DNA of 64,000 nt from Oscillospiraceae bacterium (GTDB lineage: Bacteria > Bacillota > Clostridia > Oscillospirales > Oscillospiraceae): assembly GCA_017540565.1 (NCBI GenBank), contig JAFYAU010000008.1, forward strand, positions 62,001 to 126,000. Reading direction: 5' to 3'. Numbering within the stretch: position 1 is the first letter of the stretch; every line of letters starts with the position of its first letter. Shown in pieces: positions 1 to 7,061 of the stretch. The notes below the pieces were generated by a model that saw only the letters and a program-made list of their open reading frames with translations, ran no database searches and had not been told where the DNA came from. The translations under genes were made by a program, and so were the position numbers.

Positions 1-185
1 CAGAGAGCGTACTCGAACATATAGCTGGAACGGCGGGTGTCCTTGCCGATCACGATCTTGCACTTTTTGCCCAGACGGGCGCCGTAATACCAGCCGAGGA
101 AGCGGCCAATCTTTATGGCATGTTCGAAGGTGAGCGTCTTGTTGGCTTCTCCGCGGAAGCCGTCGGTTCCGAAATATTTACCCAT
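1..185 (-). CDS. glmM: phosphoglucosamine mutase, N-terminal part (cut by window edge)
   Basis: Only about 61 N-terminal residues are present; the rest lies beyond base 1. They begin [15 protein letters not shown] and contain [11 protein letters not shown], the typical GlmM opening with the substrate-binding FGTDGFRG segment. The complete enzyme isomerises glucosamine-6-phosphate to glucosamine-1-phosphate in the cytoplasm for UDP-GlcNAc synthesis; its catalytic serine would lie further in, outside the window. The ATG overlaps the stop of the upstream acetyltransferase gene (TGATG), so the two are translationally coupled. It is the third gene of an operon starting with nagB and is therefore placed under the glmS ribozyme in the nagB leader. 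The alpha-D-phosphohexomutase family also includes phosphomannomutases, but the opening and the neighbours favour GlmM. Confidence 0.9.
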   Translation of the reverse strand, partial: MGKYFGTDGFRGEANKTLTFEHAIKIGRFLGWYYGARLGKKCKIVIGKDTRRSSYMFEYAL

Positions 186-847
186 CAGTCTTCTCCTTTT
201 TCCACGATGACTCCATTATCCTTGAAGATGCAGTTTGCCGGGACGACGCCGCGGACGCAGGATGTGGGATAGATATTGCTGTGCCGTCCCACGACCGAAC
301 CGGGATTGAGAACGGAGTTGCAGCCCACCTCGACATAGTCGCCGAGCATGGCGCCCACCTTTTTGATGCCGGTGGCAATCTGCTCCGAACCGTCGCGGAT
401 CACGACGAGTTTTTTATCCGACTTCACATTGGAAGTGATGGAACCGGCGCCCATATGGGAACGGTATCCGAGAATGGAGTCCCCGACGTAATTGTAGTGC
501 GGCGTCTGGACGTTGTCGAACAGGATCACGTTCTTGAGTTCCACGCTGTTCCCGACTACGCAGTTGGCTCCGACAAGGGCGGAACTGCGGATGAACGCAC
601 AGTGGCGGACCTCCGTCTCCGGACCGATGATACACGGGGCGCCGAGATATGCGGACGGATAGACGACGGCCGTCTTGTGTACCCATACGTGTTCGGAGAT
701 CTCCCGGTAGTCTTCTCCCAGGGTCGGACCGAGGGAAAGGATCAGATCCTTGATGCCCTTCAGTGCCTCCCACGGATAAGTGAAACCGGACAGGTAGTCC
801 TTTGCCAGCGTGTGGTCGAGGTCGTACAGATCGGCAATGGTATACAT
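185..847 (-). CDS. left-handed beta-helix acyltransferase, GlmU C-terminal-like
   Basis: A 220-residue hexapeptide-repeat protein. Isoleucine-patch repeats run from about residue 55 to 205. His117 in [12 protein letters not shown] matches the catalytic His of the GlmU acetyltransferase domain, followed by GAGSITSN, which matches the GlmU GAGTITCN segment. The N-terminal uridylyltransferase domain of full GlmU is absent; only about 50 helical residues precede the helix. Databases often name such proteins UDP-N-acetylglucosamine pyrophosphorylase-related. Lying between nagB (3-nt gap) and glmM (TGATG overlap), the likely role is acetylation of glucosamine-1-phosphate. That acetyl-CoA-dependent reaction is inferred from the fold, the His and the context. 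Confidence 0.8.
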   Translation of the reverse strand: MYTIADLYDLDHTLAKDYLSGFTYPWEALKGIKDLILSLGPTLGEDYREISEHVWVHKTAVVYPSAYLGAPCIIGPETEVRHCAFIRSSALVGANCVVGNSVELKNVILFDNVQTPHYNYVGDSILGYRSHMGAGSITSNVKSDKKLVVIRDGSEQIATGIKKVGAMLGDYVEVGCNSVLNPGSVVGRHSNIYPTSCVRGVVPANCIFKDNGVIVEKGED

Positions 848-850
848 GAC

Positions 851-1642
851 TTACAGTCTCTCTTTCTTTTCGATGTCAAGAAAGTACTTGTAGGTATCTA
901 CGGTGAGCTCGCCGCAGGCCGCTTCGTCGCAGGCGATGATGGCTCCGTTGTGCATCTGGAGAGCAGAGCACGTCCATTTCTGGCTGACGCTTCCCTCCAC
1001 AGTAGCTGCAAGTGCTCTGGCCTTGTTGTGGCCGTTGATCAGGATCAGCACCTCTTTGGAATCCGTTACGGTGCCGACGCCGACGGAGAGCGCCTGCGCG
1101 GGGACCTTCTCGGGATCGTTCCCGAAGAAACGGGAGTTTACGATGCGGGTATCCGTCGTCAGACTGCGCAGCCCGGTGCGGGAGGTCAGACTGGTATAGG
1201 GCTCGTTGAAGGCGATGTGGCCGTCCACGCCGATGCCGCCCAGGAAAAGGTCGATGCCGCCGTAGGAATTGATCTTCTCCTCATAGCGTGCGCATTCCGC
1301 TTCGGGATCGTCCGTCATGCCGTTGAGGATATTGATGTTCTCGGGCTTCATATCGACCAGATGGTCAAAGAAATTGTCGTGCATGAAATACCAGTAGCTC
1401 TGGTCGTGCTCGTGCGGCAGACCGACGTACTCGTCCATGTTGAAGGTCACCACGTTGGCAAAGGACAGCTCGCCGGCGCGGTTCTGCCGGACCAGCTCCT
1501 GATAGACCCCGATTGGGCTGGAACCAGTGGGGAGCCCAAGCACGAAAGGCCGGTCCTCCTTGTGATTCCTGATTTTGGCGGCGATATAGTCGGCCGCCCA
1601 TTTGCACATTTTCTCGTAATTGTCCTGAATGACTACTCTCAT
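851..1642 (-). CDS. nagB: glucosamine-6-phosphate deaminase/isomerase
   Basis: 263 residues, normal length. Family motifs are [12 protein letters not shown] (phosphate loop), NMDEYVGL and [14 protein letters not shown], which holds the catalytic Asp and His of the NagB family. Start ATG has AAGGAG 8 nt upstream. NagB interconverts glucosamine-6-phosphate and fructose-6-phosphate plus ammonia and is normally catabolic. Here it opens an operon with a GlmU-type acetyltransferase and glmM, both biosynthetic, and its leader carries a glmS ribozyme. No nagA or sugar transporter gene is visible. I infer that this NagB may run in the aminating direction and supply glucosamine-6-phosphate in place of, or beside, GlmS. 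Confidence 0.95.
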   Translation of the reverse strand: MRVVIQDNYEKMCKWAADYIAAKIRNHKEDRPFVLGLPTGSSPIGVYQELVRQNRAGELSFANVVTFNMDEYVGLPHEHDQSYWYFMHDNFFDHLVDMKPENINILNGMTDDPEAECARYEEKINSYGGIDLFLGGIGVDGHIAFNEPYTSLTSRTGLRSLTTDTRIVNSRFFGNDPEKVPAQALSVGVGTVTDSKEVLILINGHNKARALAATVEGSVSQKWTCSALQMHNGAIIACDEAACGELTVDTYKYFLDIEKKERL

Positions 1643-1694
1643 ATACGTTACTCCTTCGGCTTGAGCCGCTGATGACTTGTTCTGGGCATCGGGA

Positions 1695-1820
1695 GAAGCT
1701 CTGTTACAGTGTTGATTCTGCTTTTTTCAACTCTCTTACGACCTGCCCCGGCCGCGGCAGCATCCGCCGAATCTTTCGATAACTGCCGTCCTCGTCAACC
1801 TTTCCGGTCCCGGCGCTAAC
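1695..1820 (-). ncRNA. glmS glucosamine-6-phosphate activated ribozyme (in nagB leader)
   Basis: On the minus strand the leader reads A/GCGCCGGGACC, GGAAA, then GGTTGACGAGGA, CGGCAG, TTATCGA, a short loop, TTCGGCGGATG and CTGCCG, followed by a CGGCC/GGTCG stem and a GTTG/CAAC stem. This is the glmS ribozyme order: cleavage site A/GCGCC, P1, GUUGACGAGG, UUAUCGA, UCGGCGGRUG, then the P3/P4 stems. Cleavage is predicted between 1817 and 1816. P1 is very short, closed by a GGAAA loop. Cleavage needs glucosamine-6-phosphate and leads to mRNA decay. The unusual point is that the downstream gene is nagB, not glmS. The distal boundary is approximate. Confidence 0.93.
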
Positions 1821-1913
1821 AGCCTCTCTGTCCGCTGTTCCCCCTTTCCACGGAGAGACGGTTTTACAGATCCCTGCGCGCGGGAAGGGAAAAGCCCCCG
1901 GCGCGGCAGGAAG

Positions 1914-1933
1914 GGTCCGCACGGATGCGGACC
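1914..1933 (-). other. 5'-terminal hairpin of the nagB leader
   Basis: A perfect 8-bp stem (GGTCCGCA paired with TGCGGACC) with a 4-nt loop. It begins about 5 nt after the predicted transcription start, so it would cap the 5' end of the leader. No U-tract follows, so it is not an intrinsic terminator. A role in RNA stability is an inference. Between it and the ribozyme (1821-1913) I see nothing identifiable. Confidence 0.5.
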
Positions 1934-1944
1934 ATAACTATTAG

Positions 1945-1973
1945 ATTATACTGCAGCCGCCGTGGATTCGCAA
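1945..1973 (-). promoter_or_regulatory. sigma-A promoter of the nagB operon
   Basis: Minus strand TTGCGA, 17-nt spacer, TATAAT. Transcription would start near 1938 and give a leader of about 295 nt that contains the 5' hairpin and the glmS ribozyme before the nagB start at 1642. Confidence 0.75.
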
Positions 1974-2018
1974 GAAATTTCACGCGCAGGGTACGGCCGG
2001 GAAAACGTGGCGCACGGC

Positions 2019-2046
2019 TTGCAAAAGGCCGGAAGTATGATAAAAT
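2019..2046 (+). promoter_or_regulatory. promoter of the PNPOx-family gene
   Basis: TTGCAA, 16-nt spacer, TAAAAT, followed by AGGAGG at 2065-2070 and the ATG at 2080. It diverges from the nagB promoter. Confidence 0.6.
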
Positions 2047-2079
2047 ATATACAAATACAATTTCAGGAGGTAATCACCC

Positions 2080-2472
2080 ATGCAGGAAGTATATGATTTT
2101 CTGAAGAAAGCCGGAACCTACTATCTGGCCACCGTCGAAGGGGATCAGCCCCGCGTGCGTCCTTTCGGCACCGTCAACATCTTTGAAGGCAAGCTGTACA
2201 TCCAGACCGGAAAAGTAAAGCCCTGCTCCAAGCAGATGCTGGCCAACCCCAAGATCGAGATCTGCGCTTTCACCGGGGGCGAGTGGCTCCGCATCGCGGC
2301 CAAGGCCATCGAGGACGACCGCGTGGAAGCCAAGGAGTCCATGCTGGAAGCCTATCCCAACCTGAAGGCCATGTACTCCGCCACAGACGACAACACCCAG
2401 GTGCTGTATCTGAAGGACGCCGTAGCGACGTTCTCCTCCTTCACCGCTCCCTCCCGCGAGGTCAGGTTCTGA
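2080..2472 (+). CDS. pyridoxamine 5'-phosphate oxidase family flavoprotein
   Basis: 130 residues with the compact split-barrel pattern of small PNPOx-like proteins: TYYLATVEGDQPRVRPFG near the N-terminus, GKLYIQTGKVKP and then MLANPKIEICAF. These are the flavin-binding strands seen in NimA-like and general FMN-binding split-barrel proteins. The family reduces or binds flavin-linked substrates in the cytoplasm; the substrate here is not predictable. The start is supported by AGGAGG 9 nt before the ATG. It is monocistronic, with its own promoter and a strong terminator, and is unrelated to prs downstream. Confidence 0.85.
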   Translation: MQEVYDFLKKAGTYYLATVEGDQPRVRPFGTVNIFEGKLYIQTGKVKPCSKQMLANPKIEICAFTGGEWLRIAAKAIEDDRVEAKESMLEAYPNLKAMYSATDDNTQVLYLKDAVATFSSFTAPSREVRF

Positions 2473-2489
2473 TCCGCACAGACAGCGAC

Positions 2490-2532
2490 AAAAAGGACGT
2501 GTCTCCATTTGATGGAGACGCGTCCTTTTTTT
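2490..2532 (+). terminator. rho-independent terminator
   Basis: A long stem (AAAAGGACG/GTCTCCA arm against TGGAGAC/CGTCCTTTT) with a TTTGA loop, ending in a run of seven T. It terminates the PNPOx-family transcript. Confidence 0.9.
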
Positions 2533-2573
2533 GCCGGTTTTTTGGGGAACCATCTTTTTTTTCGGGGGCAATC

Positions 2574-2582
2574 TGTTATAAT
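2574..2582 (+). promoter_or_regulatory. extended -10 promoter of prs
   Basis: TGTTATAAT, an extended -10 (TGn plus TATAAT) just after the upstream terminator. No good -35 box is visible. The prs ATG lies 44 nt downstream. Confidence 0.5.
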
Positions 2583-2625
2583 GATAACACAGAAATACAA
2601 GGTCTTCGGAAAGGAAGAGAAGCCC

Positions 2626-3573
2626 ATGAATGAGATAAAGATTTTTGCCGGCAACGCGAATCTTCCGCTGGCAAGGGACATCTGCGAGAAACTGGACGTG
2701 CCCATGGGAAACTCCGTGGTGACGGAGTTCGCCGACGGGGAGGTTTCCGTCTCCATTTACGAGACGGTGCGCGGCAAGGACGTTTTCATCGTGCAGTCCA
2801 CCTGCAAGCCGGTGAATGACCATCTGATGGAACTGCTGGTGATGATCGACGCCATGAAACGCGCCTCCGCCGGCAGGATCACCGCGGTCATCCCCTATTT
2901 CGGCTACGCCAGACAGGACAGAAAGGCGAAATCCCGAGATCCCATCTCCGCCAAACTCGTGGCGAACCTGATCACGGCCGCCGGGGCCGACCGGGTGCTG
3001 ACCATGGACCTGCACGCCAACCAGATCCAGGGCTTCTTCGACATTCCCGTGGACAATCTTCTGGGCAGCCCGCTGTTCGTCGAGGAATACCGGCAGCTCA
3101 TCGCCGGCCACGAGGACGAGTTCATGGTGGCGTCTCCCGATGTGGGATCCATCGCCAGAGCGCGGAAATTCGCTATGAAGCTGGGCCTGGGACTCGCGGT
3201 CGTGGACAAGCGCCGTGAAAAGGCCAACCAGAGCGAGGTCATGAACATCATCGGCAATGTGTCCGGGAAAAAGCTCATCCTGCTGGACGACATGGTGGAT
3301 ACCGCCGGCAGCCTCTGCGGGGCGGCCAAGGCCCTCGTCGAGGTCGGCGGCGCGAAGGATGTCTATGCCTGCGCCAGCCACGGCGTTCTGTCCGGCCCCG
3401 CCATCGACAGGATCAACGACAGCTACTTCGACGAACTGCTCCTGATCGACACGATTCCGTTCCCCGAGGGAAAGGAATGCTCCAAGATCCGCTACATCTC
3501 CGCGGCAGGCATGTTTGCCGACGCCATCCGGAGAGTGCATGAGGAGCAGTCCATGGCGACGCTGTTCGACTGA
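2626..3573 (+). CDS. prs: ribose-phosphate pyrophosphokinase
   Basis: 315 residues from the ATG at 2626, the usual PRPP synthetase length; the reading frame is open further upstream, but GGAAAGGAAGAGA just before 2626 fixes the start. Visible motifs are FADGEVSVSI, YFGYARQDRK (ATP loop), TMDLHANQIQGFF (catalytic His region), DKRREKANQ (flexible loop) and LLDDMVDTAGS, the PRPP-binding loop. It makes PRPP from ribose-5-phosphate and ATP for nucleotide, His and Trp synthesis. Its stop overlaps the start of pth (TGATG), so the two form a coupled pair, a common Firmicute arrangement. Confidence 0.97.
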   Translation: MNEIKIFAGNANLPLARDICEKLDVPMGNSVVTEFADGEVSVSIYETVRGKDVFIVQSTCKPVNDHLMELLVMIDAMKRASAGRITAVIPYFGYARQDRKAKSRDPISAKLVANLITAAGADRVLTMDLHANQIQGFFDIPVDNLLGSPLFVEEYRQLIAGHEDEFMVASPDVGSIARARKFAMKLGLGLAVVDKRREKANQSEVMNIIGNVSGKKLILLDDMVDTAGSLCGAAKALVEVGGAKDVYACASHGVLSGPAIDRINDSYFDELLLIDTIPFPEGKECSKIRYISAAGMFADAIRRVHEEQSMATLFD

Positions 3574-4166
3574 TGGGACTGTTTTCGCGGGCGGGAGGAG
3601 TCTCCTGGATTGTCGTGTTTCTCGGCAATCCCGGACGGAAATATGAGGACTCGCGGCACAACGTCGGATTCCGAACGGGCGACGCGCTGGCGGAAAAGCT
3701 GGGGGTAAAGATCAACCGCAGCCGCTTCCGCGCGCTGACGGCGCAGGGAAAGATCGGCGGGCAGACGGTGCTCCTGATGAAACCGCAGACGTACATGAAT
3801 CTCAGCGGCGACGCCGCGGGGGAAGCCATGCGCTTCTACAAGGTCCCGCTGGACCACGTGCTGACGGTGTCGGACGACGTATCTCTCCCCGTGGGAAAGC
3901 TGAGGGTCCGCCGCGGCGGATCCGCCGGAGGCCACAACGGGCTGAAGGATATCATCGCCAAATGCGGAGGAGACGGGTTTCCCCGGGTGAAGATCGGCGT
4001 CGGGGAGAAGCCGCATCCGGATTACGACATGGCCGACTGGGTGCTGTCCTCTTTCTCCGGAGAGGACAGGGAGACGATCACGCAGGCGGAGGAACAGGCC
4101 GCGGACGCAGTCCGGTGCCTGATCGAGAAGGGCACGGACGAGGCAATGAACCGGTACAACGGGTGA
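3573..4166 (+). CDS. pth: peptidyl-tRNA hydrolase
   Basis: 197 residues. Family signatures are FLGNPGRKYEDSRHNVGF, containing the catalytic His and the essential Asn, then KPQTYMNLSG, SDDVSLPVGKLR and GGSAGGHNGLKDI. The enzyme cleaves peptidyl-tRNA released from stalled ribosomes. The start ATG overlaps the prs stop. An alternative start would remove the first ten or so residues, because Pth proteins usually begin just before the conserved VVFLGNPG strand. No clear terminator follows, but the next gene has its own promoter. Confidence 0.96.
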   Translation: MGLFSRAGGVSWIVVFLGNPGRKYEDSRHNVGFRTGDALAEKLGVKINRSRFRALTAQGKIGGQTVLLMKPQTYMNLSGDAAGEAMRFYKVPLDHVLTVSDDVSLPVGKLRVRRGGSAGGHNGLKDIIAKCGGDGFPRVKIGVGEKPHPDYDMADWVLSSFSGEDRETITQAEEQAADAVRCLIEKGTDEAMNRYNG

Positions 4167-4234
4167 ATCTGCCTGCCTTTCCGCGTTCGTGAAAATGCAC
4201 AAAACACGGCGGGGGTTTTCTACGCTCCCGTGAA

Positions 4235-4264
4235 TTGCCCCGCGGCGGCGGGGCGATGTATAAT
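4235..4264 (+). promoter_or_regulatory. promoter of the first URO-D family gene
   Basis: TTGCCC, 18-nt spacer, TATAAT preceded by TG. A GCCCCGC/GCGGGGC inverted repeat lies inside the spacer. Confidence 0.55.
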
Positions 4265-4329
4265 CAAAAGGCTGGAATGCGGCTCAAAGAGAAAAGATAA
4301 AGACAGTATTGACAAGGAGGATGATCGAT

Positions 4330-5364
4330 TTGCTGACTGCGAAAGAAAACATGCGGGAATGCATCAAGGGCGGGAATCCCGACCGCTTCGTAAACCAGTT
4401 TGAAGGACTCGCCTTTCTGTTCCACCCGTTTCTGCTGGTGAATCCCACCGCGAAAAAGGGCGAGATGAACGTGGAGAATCTCTGGGGCGTCTACTATTCC
4501 TATCCGGAGAACGTTCCCGCGGGCTTCCCCGTGCATACGCCGGACAAGATCTGCGTCAAGGACATCGAGCACTGGCGCGACTACGTCAAGATCCCGTCCC
4601 TGGACTTCCCCGACGAGCTGTGGGGCGTCTGCAAGCAGATGTATGACGATGTGGACGGCACGAAGGCCTACAAGGCGACCTTCATCGCCCCCGGCCTGTT
4701 CGAGCAGTGCCACCATCTGTGCGAGATCTCCAACGCCCTGGAGTATCTGATGATCTATGAAGACGAGATGCACGACCTCATCAAGACGCTGACCGAGTGG
4801 GAGCTGAAGCTTGCCGAGGGCATCTGCAGCCACCTGCATCCGGACGCCATCTTCCACCATGACGACTGGGGCAGCGAGACCAACAGCTTCATGCGTCCCA
4901 GCATGTTCGAGGACTACTTCCTGGACGCCTACAAGCAGATCTACGGCTATTATCATGACCACGGCGTGGAACTGGTCTTCCATCATTCCGACAGCTACTG
5001 CGCCAACCTGGTGCCCGACATGATCGAGATGGGTATCGACGTATGGCAGGGCTGCATGAGGACGAACCACACGGCGGACCTGGTCAAGCAGTACGGCGGC
5101 CAGATCTCCTTCATGGGAGACATCGACAACAAGCTTGTGGACTTCACCGGCTGGACCCAGGCGGACTGCGACAAGGCGGCCAGGGACTCCATGGAAGCCT
5201 GCGGCATGAAGTACTTCATCCCCTGTATCACGCAGGGCGGTCCGGGCAGCCTGTATCCGGGATCCTACAAAGGCCTGTGGGACGCCATCGACAACTACAA
5301 CAAGGAGAAGTTCGGCATCGAAGATCCCGATTCCGCCCGTCTTCCCATTTCCATCATGTTCTGA
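4330..5364 (+). CDS. uroporphyrinogen decarboxylase-domain (MtaA/CmuA-type) protein
   Basis: About 344 residues. It is like the URO-D superfamily methyltransferases of anaerobes rather than true HemE, lacking the HemE N-terminal signature. Segments such as IFHHDDWGSETNSFMRPS, ELVFHHSDSYCANLVPDMIEMG, ISFMGDID and the C-terminal CITQGGPGSLYPGSY match the (beta/alpha)8 barrel of corrinoid-dependent methyltransferases. The His and Cys residues (HHSDSYC) could bind zinc. AAGGAGG at 4314-4320 favours the TTG at 4330, since the ATG at 4321 touches the ribosome binding site. This start gives MLTAKENMREC, which aligns with the second copy at 8578. Substrate unknown; no corrinoid protein gene is nearby. 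Confidence 0.8.
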   Translation: MLTAKENMRECIKGGNPDRFVNQFEGLAFLFHPFLLVNPTAKKGEMNVENLWGVYYSYPENVPAGFPVHTPDKICVKDIEHWRDYVKIPSLDFPDELWGVCKQMYDDVDGTKAYKATFIAPGLFEQCHHLCEISNALEYLMIYEDEMHDLIKTLTEWELKLAEGICSHLHPDAIFHHDDWGSETNSFMRPSMFEDYFLDAYKQIYGYYHDHGVELVFHHSDSYCANLVPDMIEMGIDVWQGCMRTNHTADLVKQYGGQISFMGDIDNKLVDFTGWTQADCDKAARDSMEACGMKYFIPCITQGGPGSLYPGSYKGLWDAIDNYNKEKFGIEDPDSARLPISIMF

Positions 5365-5381
5365 TCTGTACAGAAAAGCAC

Positions 5382-5411
5382 CAGGGGGCACTCCGTGAGG
5401 AGCGCCCCCTG
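5382..5411. terminator. hairpin between convergent genes
   Basis: A CAGGGGGC-CTCC / GGAG-GCCCCCTG stem with one mismatch and a 4-nt loop. The T-tract is poor on both strands, so it is a weak or bidirectional terminator. Confidence 0.55.
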
Positions 5412-5445
5412 ATCGTTATGCCTTTCCGGTATGGACGCACAGATG

Positions 5446-6975
5446 TCAGTTGCGGCCGAGCTGTTCACCCAGAACGTAGCCGAAGGTAAGAGCTGTGCCG
5501 TGGCTGTTGCCCGGGATCAGCATGGGATAGTCCACACCGTAGCGGCCGCCGGCGGCATTGCCCACGGCATACAGGCCGGGGATCGCTGCGCCGTTCTCGT
5601 CGCGTACGCCCATGTCCGTGCCGACCTTCAGCCCGCCTACGACAGCCAGGACCGCCGGCCCGAACTTCAGTCCGTAGAACGGAGGCTTTTCAAGCGGGAA
5701 GAGCAGTTCCCTGCGCTTGCCGAACTGCGTGTCCCTTCCTGCGTGCGCGTCGGTGTTGTAGCGCTTCAGCGTGGTGGCAAAGGTGTCGGCGGGGATGCCC
5801 ATGGCTTCCGCCAGCGCTTCCGGCGTATCGGCCGTGACGACCTTTCCGGAACGCAGGCCGCCCTCCAGCATCTTTTCACCGATCTCCGGAGTAAAGCCGG
5901 GCTCGTCAGGCGCATGATCCAGATCCCAGAAGATACCGCCCCCGTATCGGATGGAGGCCGGCACCGTCTCACGCCAGTTACCGTCGATGATCGACCAGGC
6001 GGACGTCATGTTTCTCCGGAGCATGGCGATGCTCTTGCCCTGAATGTAGTTGTCCTCGTTCATGAACCGCTTTCCGTTCCCGTCCACGAACAGGAAGCAG
6101 TAGTTGGCGAAGAAATAGGCCTGGGGATGAAGGACCATGGGGAAGGGACCGTCCTCCAGCGCGCCGCCGGCCCAAAGGCCGAGACGGTGGCCGTCACCGG
6201 TGTTGCATCCTTTCGGCGTGTAAAGGTTCACGCCGCAGCGAACGGCAAGAGGGGCCAGATCTTCGCACATTTCCGGCGAACCGCCGATGTCCCCGGTGGC
6301 GAGGACGACGCCTTTTCCTGCCAGAACGCGTATGTATCCTTCGTCCGTCCGGGCGACAGCTCCGCGGATGCGGCCGTCCTCACGGACGAGCTCCACCGCG
6401 GGGGTGCGGAAGAGAAAACGCACGCCCAGTTTCTCGGCTTCCGTGACCATGGCGTAGACCGCGTCTGCGGCGCCGGGGCGCATGCCCTTCTTCGCCATGG
6501 GACCGTCAAAGAAGCGATGGGAACCGAATACCTCGTAATAGGTGTTCCCCGCATACAGACAGGCCTGAAGCTCCGGCCTGGCGCCGTACTCCGGCCGGGT
6601 GACGATATCGATCAGCCAGTCCATGGCGTCACGGCTGCGGTTCAGATACAGCCACACCAGCTCCTCGTCGCACCGGTTGCCGCACCGTGCGATCCACTCC
6701 CGCGCAATCTTTTCCGGGTCGTTCCGGTAACCGCGGGCGTCCATGTAGGCGGAGCCGATGACGCCGATGTTGCCGCCTCTGGCGGACCAGCTGCCGGCTT
6801 TTTCCAGCACGGTGACGGAGAGCCCGCTCTGTGCGGCGCGCAGGGCGCAGGCCGTGCCGGCGATGCCGGCGCCGAGAACGGCCACGTCGCAGCGAAGCTC
6901 TTTCACGATCTGATCTCGGGGAACAGGGTCGGGCTGTTTCGTCCATGCGCCCCAGCGCGGGTCGATGTTTGACAT
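5446..6975 (-). CDS. FAD-dependent fumarate reductase/urocanate reductase-like flavoprotein
   Basis: 509 residues from the ATG at 6975, chosen because AGGAGG lies 8 nt upstream; the frame stays open for another 29 codons. The N-terminal Rossmann motif is DVAVLGAGIAGTACALRAA. The FAD_binding_2 pattern follows: VVLATGDIGG in the middle and GLYAVGNAAGGRYG with TALTFGYVLG at the end. This is the soluble flavocytochrome-c/fumarate reductase flavoprotein superfamily, which reduces activated C=C bonds. There is no signal peptide, FMN-binding domain or heme motif, so electrons must come from a partner. It sits alone between convergent and divergent genes with its own -10 (TATACT, 7002-7007). Confidence 0.75.
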   Translation of the reverse strand: MSNIDPRWGAWTKQPDPVPRDQIVKELRCDVAVLGAGIAGTACALRAAQSGLSVTVLEKAGSWSARGGNIGVIGSAYMDARGYRNDPEKIAREWIARCGNRCDEELVWLYLNRSRDAMDWLIDIVTRPEYGARPELQACLYAGNTYYEVFGSHRFFDGPMAKKGMRPGAADAVYAMVTEAEKLGVRFLFRTPAVELVREDGRIRGAVARTDEGYIRVLAGKGVVLATGDIGGSPEMCEDLAPLAVRCGVNLYTPKGCNTGDGHRLGLWAGGALEDGPFPMVLHPQAYFFANYCFLFVDGNGKRFMNEDNYIQGKSIAMLRRNMTSAWSIIDGNWRETVPASIRYGGGIFWDLDHAPDEPGFTPEIGEKMLEGGLRSGKVVTADTPEALAEAMGIPADTFATTLKRYNTDAHAGRDTQFGKRRELLFPLEKPPFYGLKFGPAVLAVVGGLKVGTDMGVRDENGAAIPGLYAVGNAAGGRYGVDYPMLIPGNSHGTALTFGYVLGEQLGRN

Positions 6976-7016
6976 GCGGATCGCCTCCTGCATTTTTTCA
7001 CAGTATATCACGGAAA

Positions 7017-7042
7017 CGGCTCCGGGAGAACTCCCGGAGCCG
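7017..7042 (-). terminator. hairpin after the M18 aminopeptidase gene
   Basis: A perfect 12-bp stem (CGGCTCCGGGAG against CTCCCGGAGCCG) with a 2-nt loop, followed on the minus strand by TTTCC. The U-tract is short. A TATACT -10 for the flavoprotein gene begins 10 nt further on. Confidence 0.65.
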
Positions 7043-7061
7043 AAGTTGTTTTGAAACGGCA

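Noticed and set aside
281-1672. 463-codon open frame on the plus strand
   Set aside because: It is antisense to nagB and the acetyltransferase gene and is an artefact of GC-rich third codon positions.
1704-1922. 72-codon open frame on the minus strand in the nagB leader
   Set aside because: It overlaps the glmS ribozyme, has no ribosome binding site and its product has no family resemblance; the conserved signal is RNA structure.
4309-4329. TTG at 4309 or ATG at 4321 as start of the first URO-D gene
   Set aside because: The TTG at 4309 lies upstream of the ribosome binding site and the ATG at 4321 touches it; the TTG at 4330 is correctly spaced and aligns with the paralogue.
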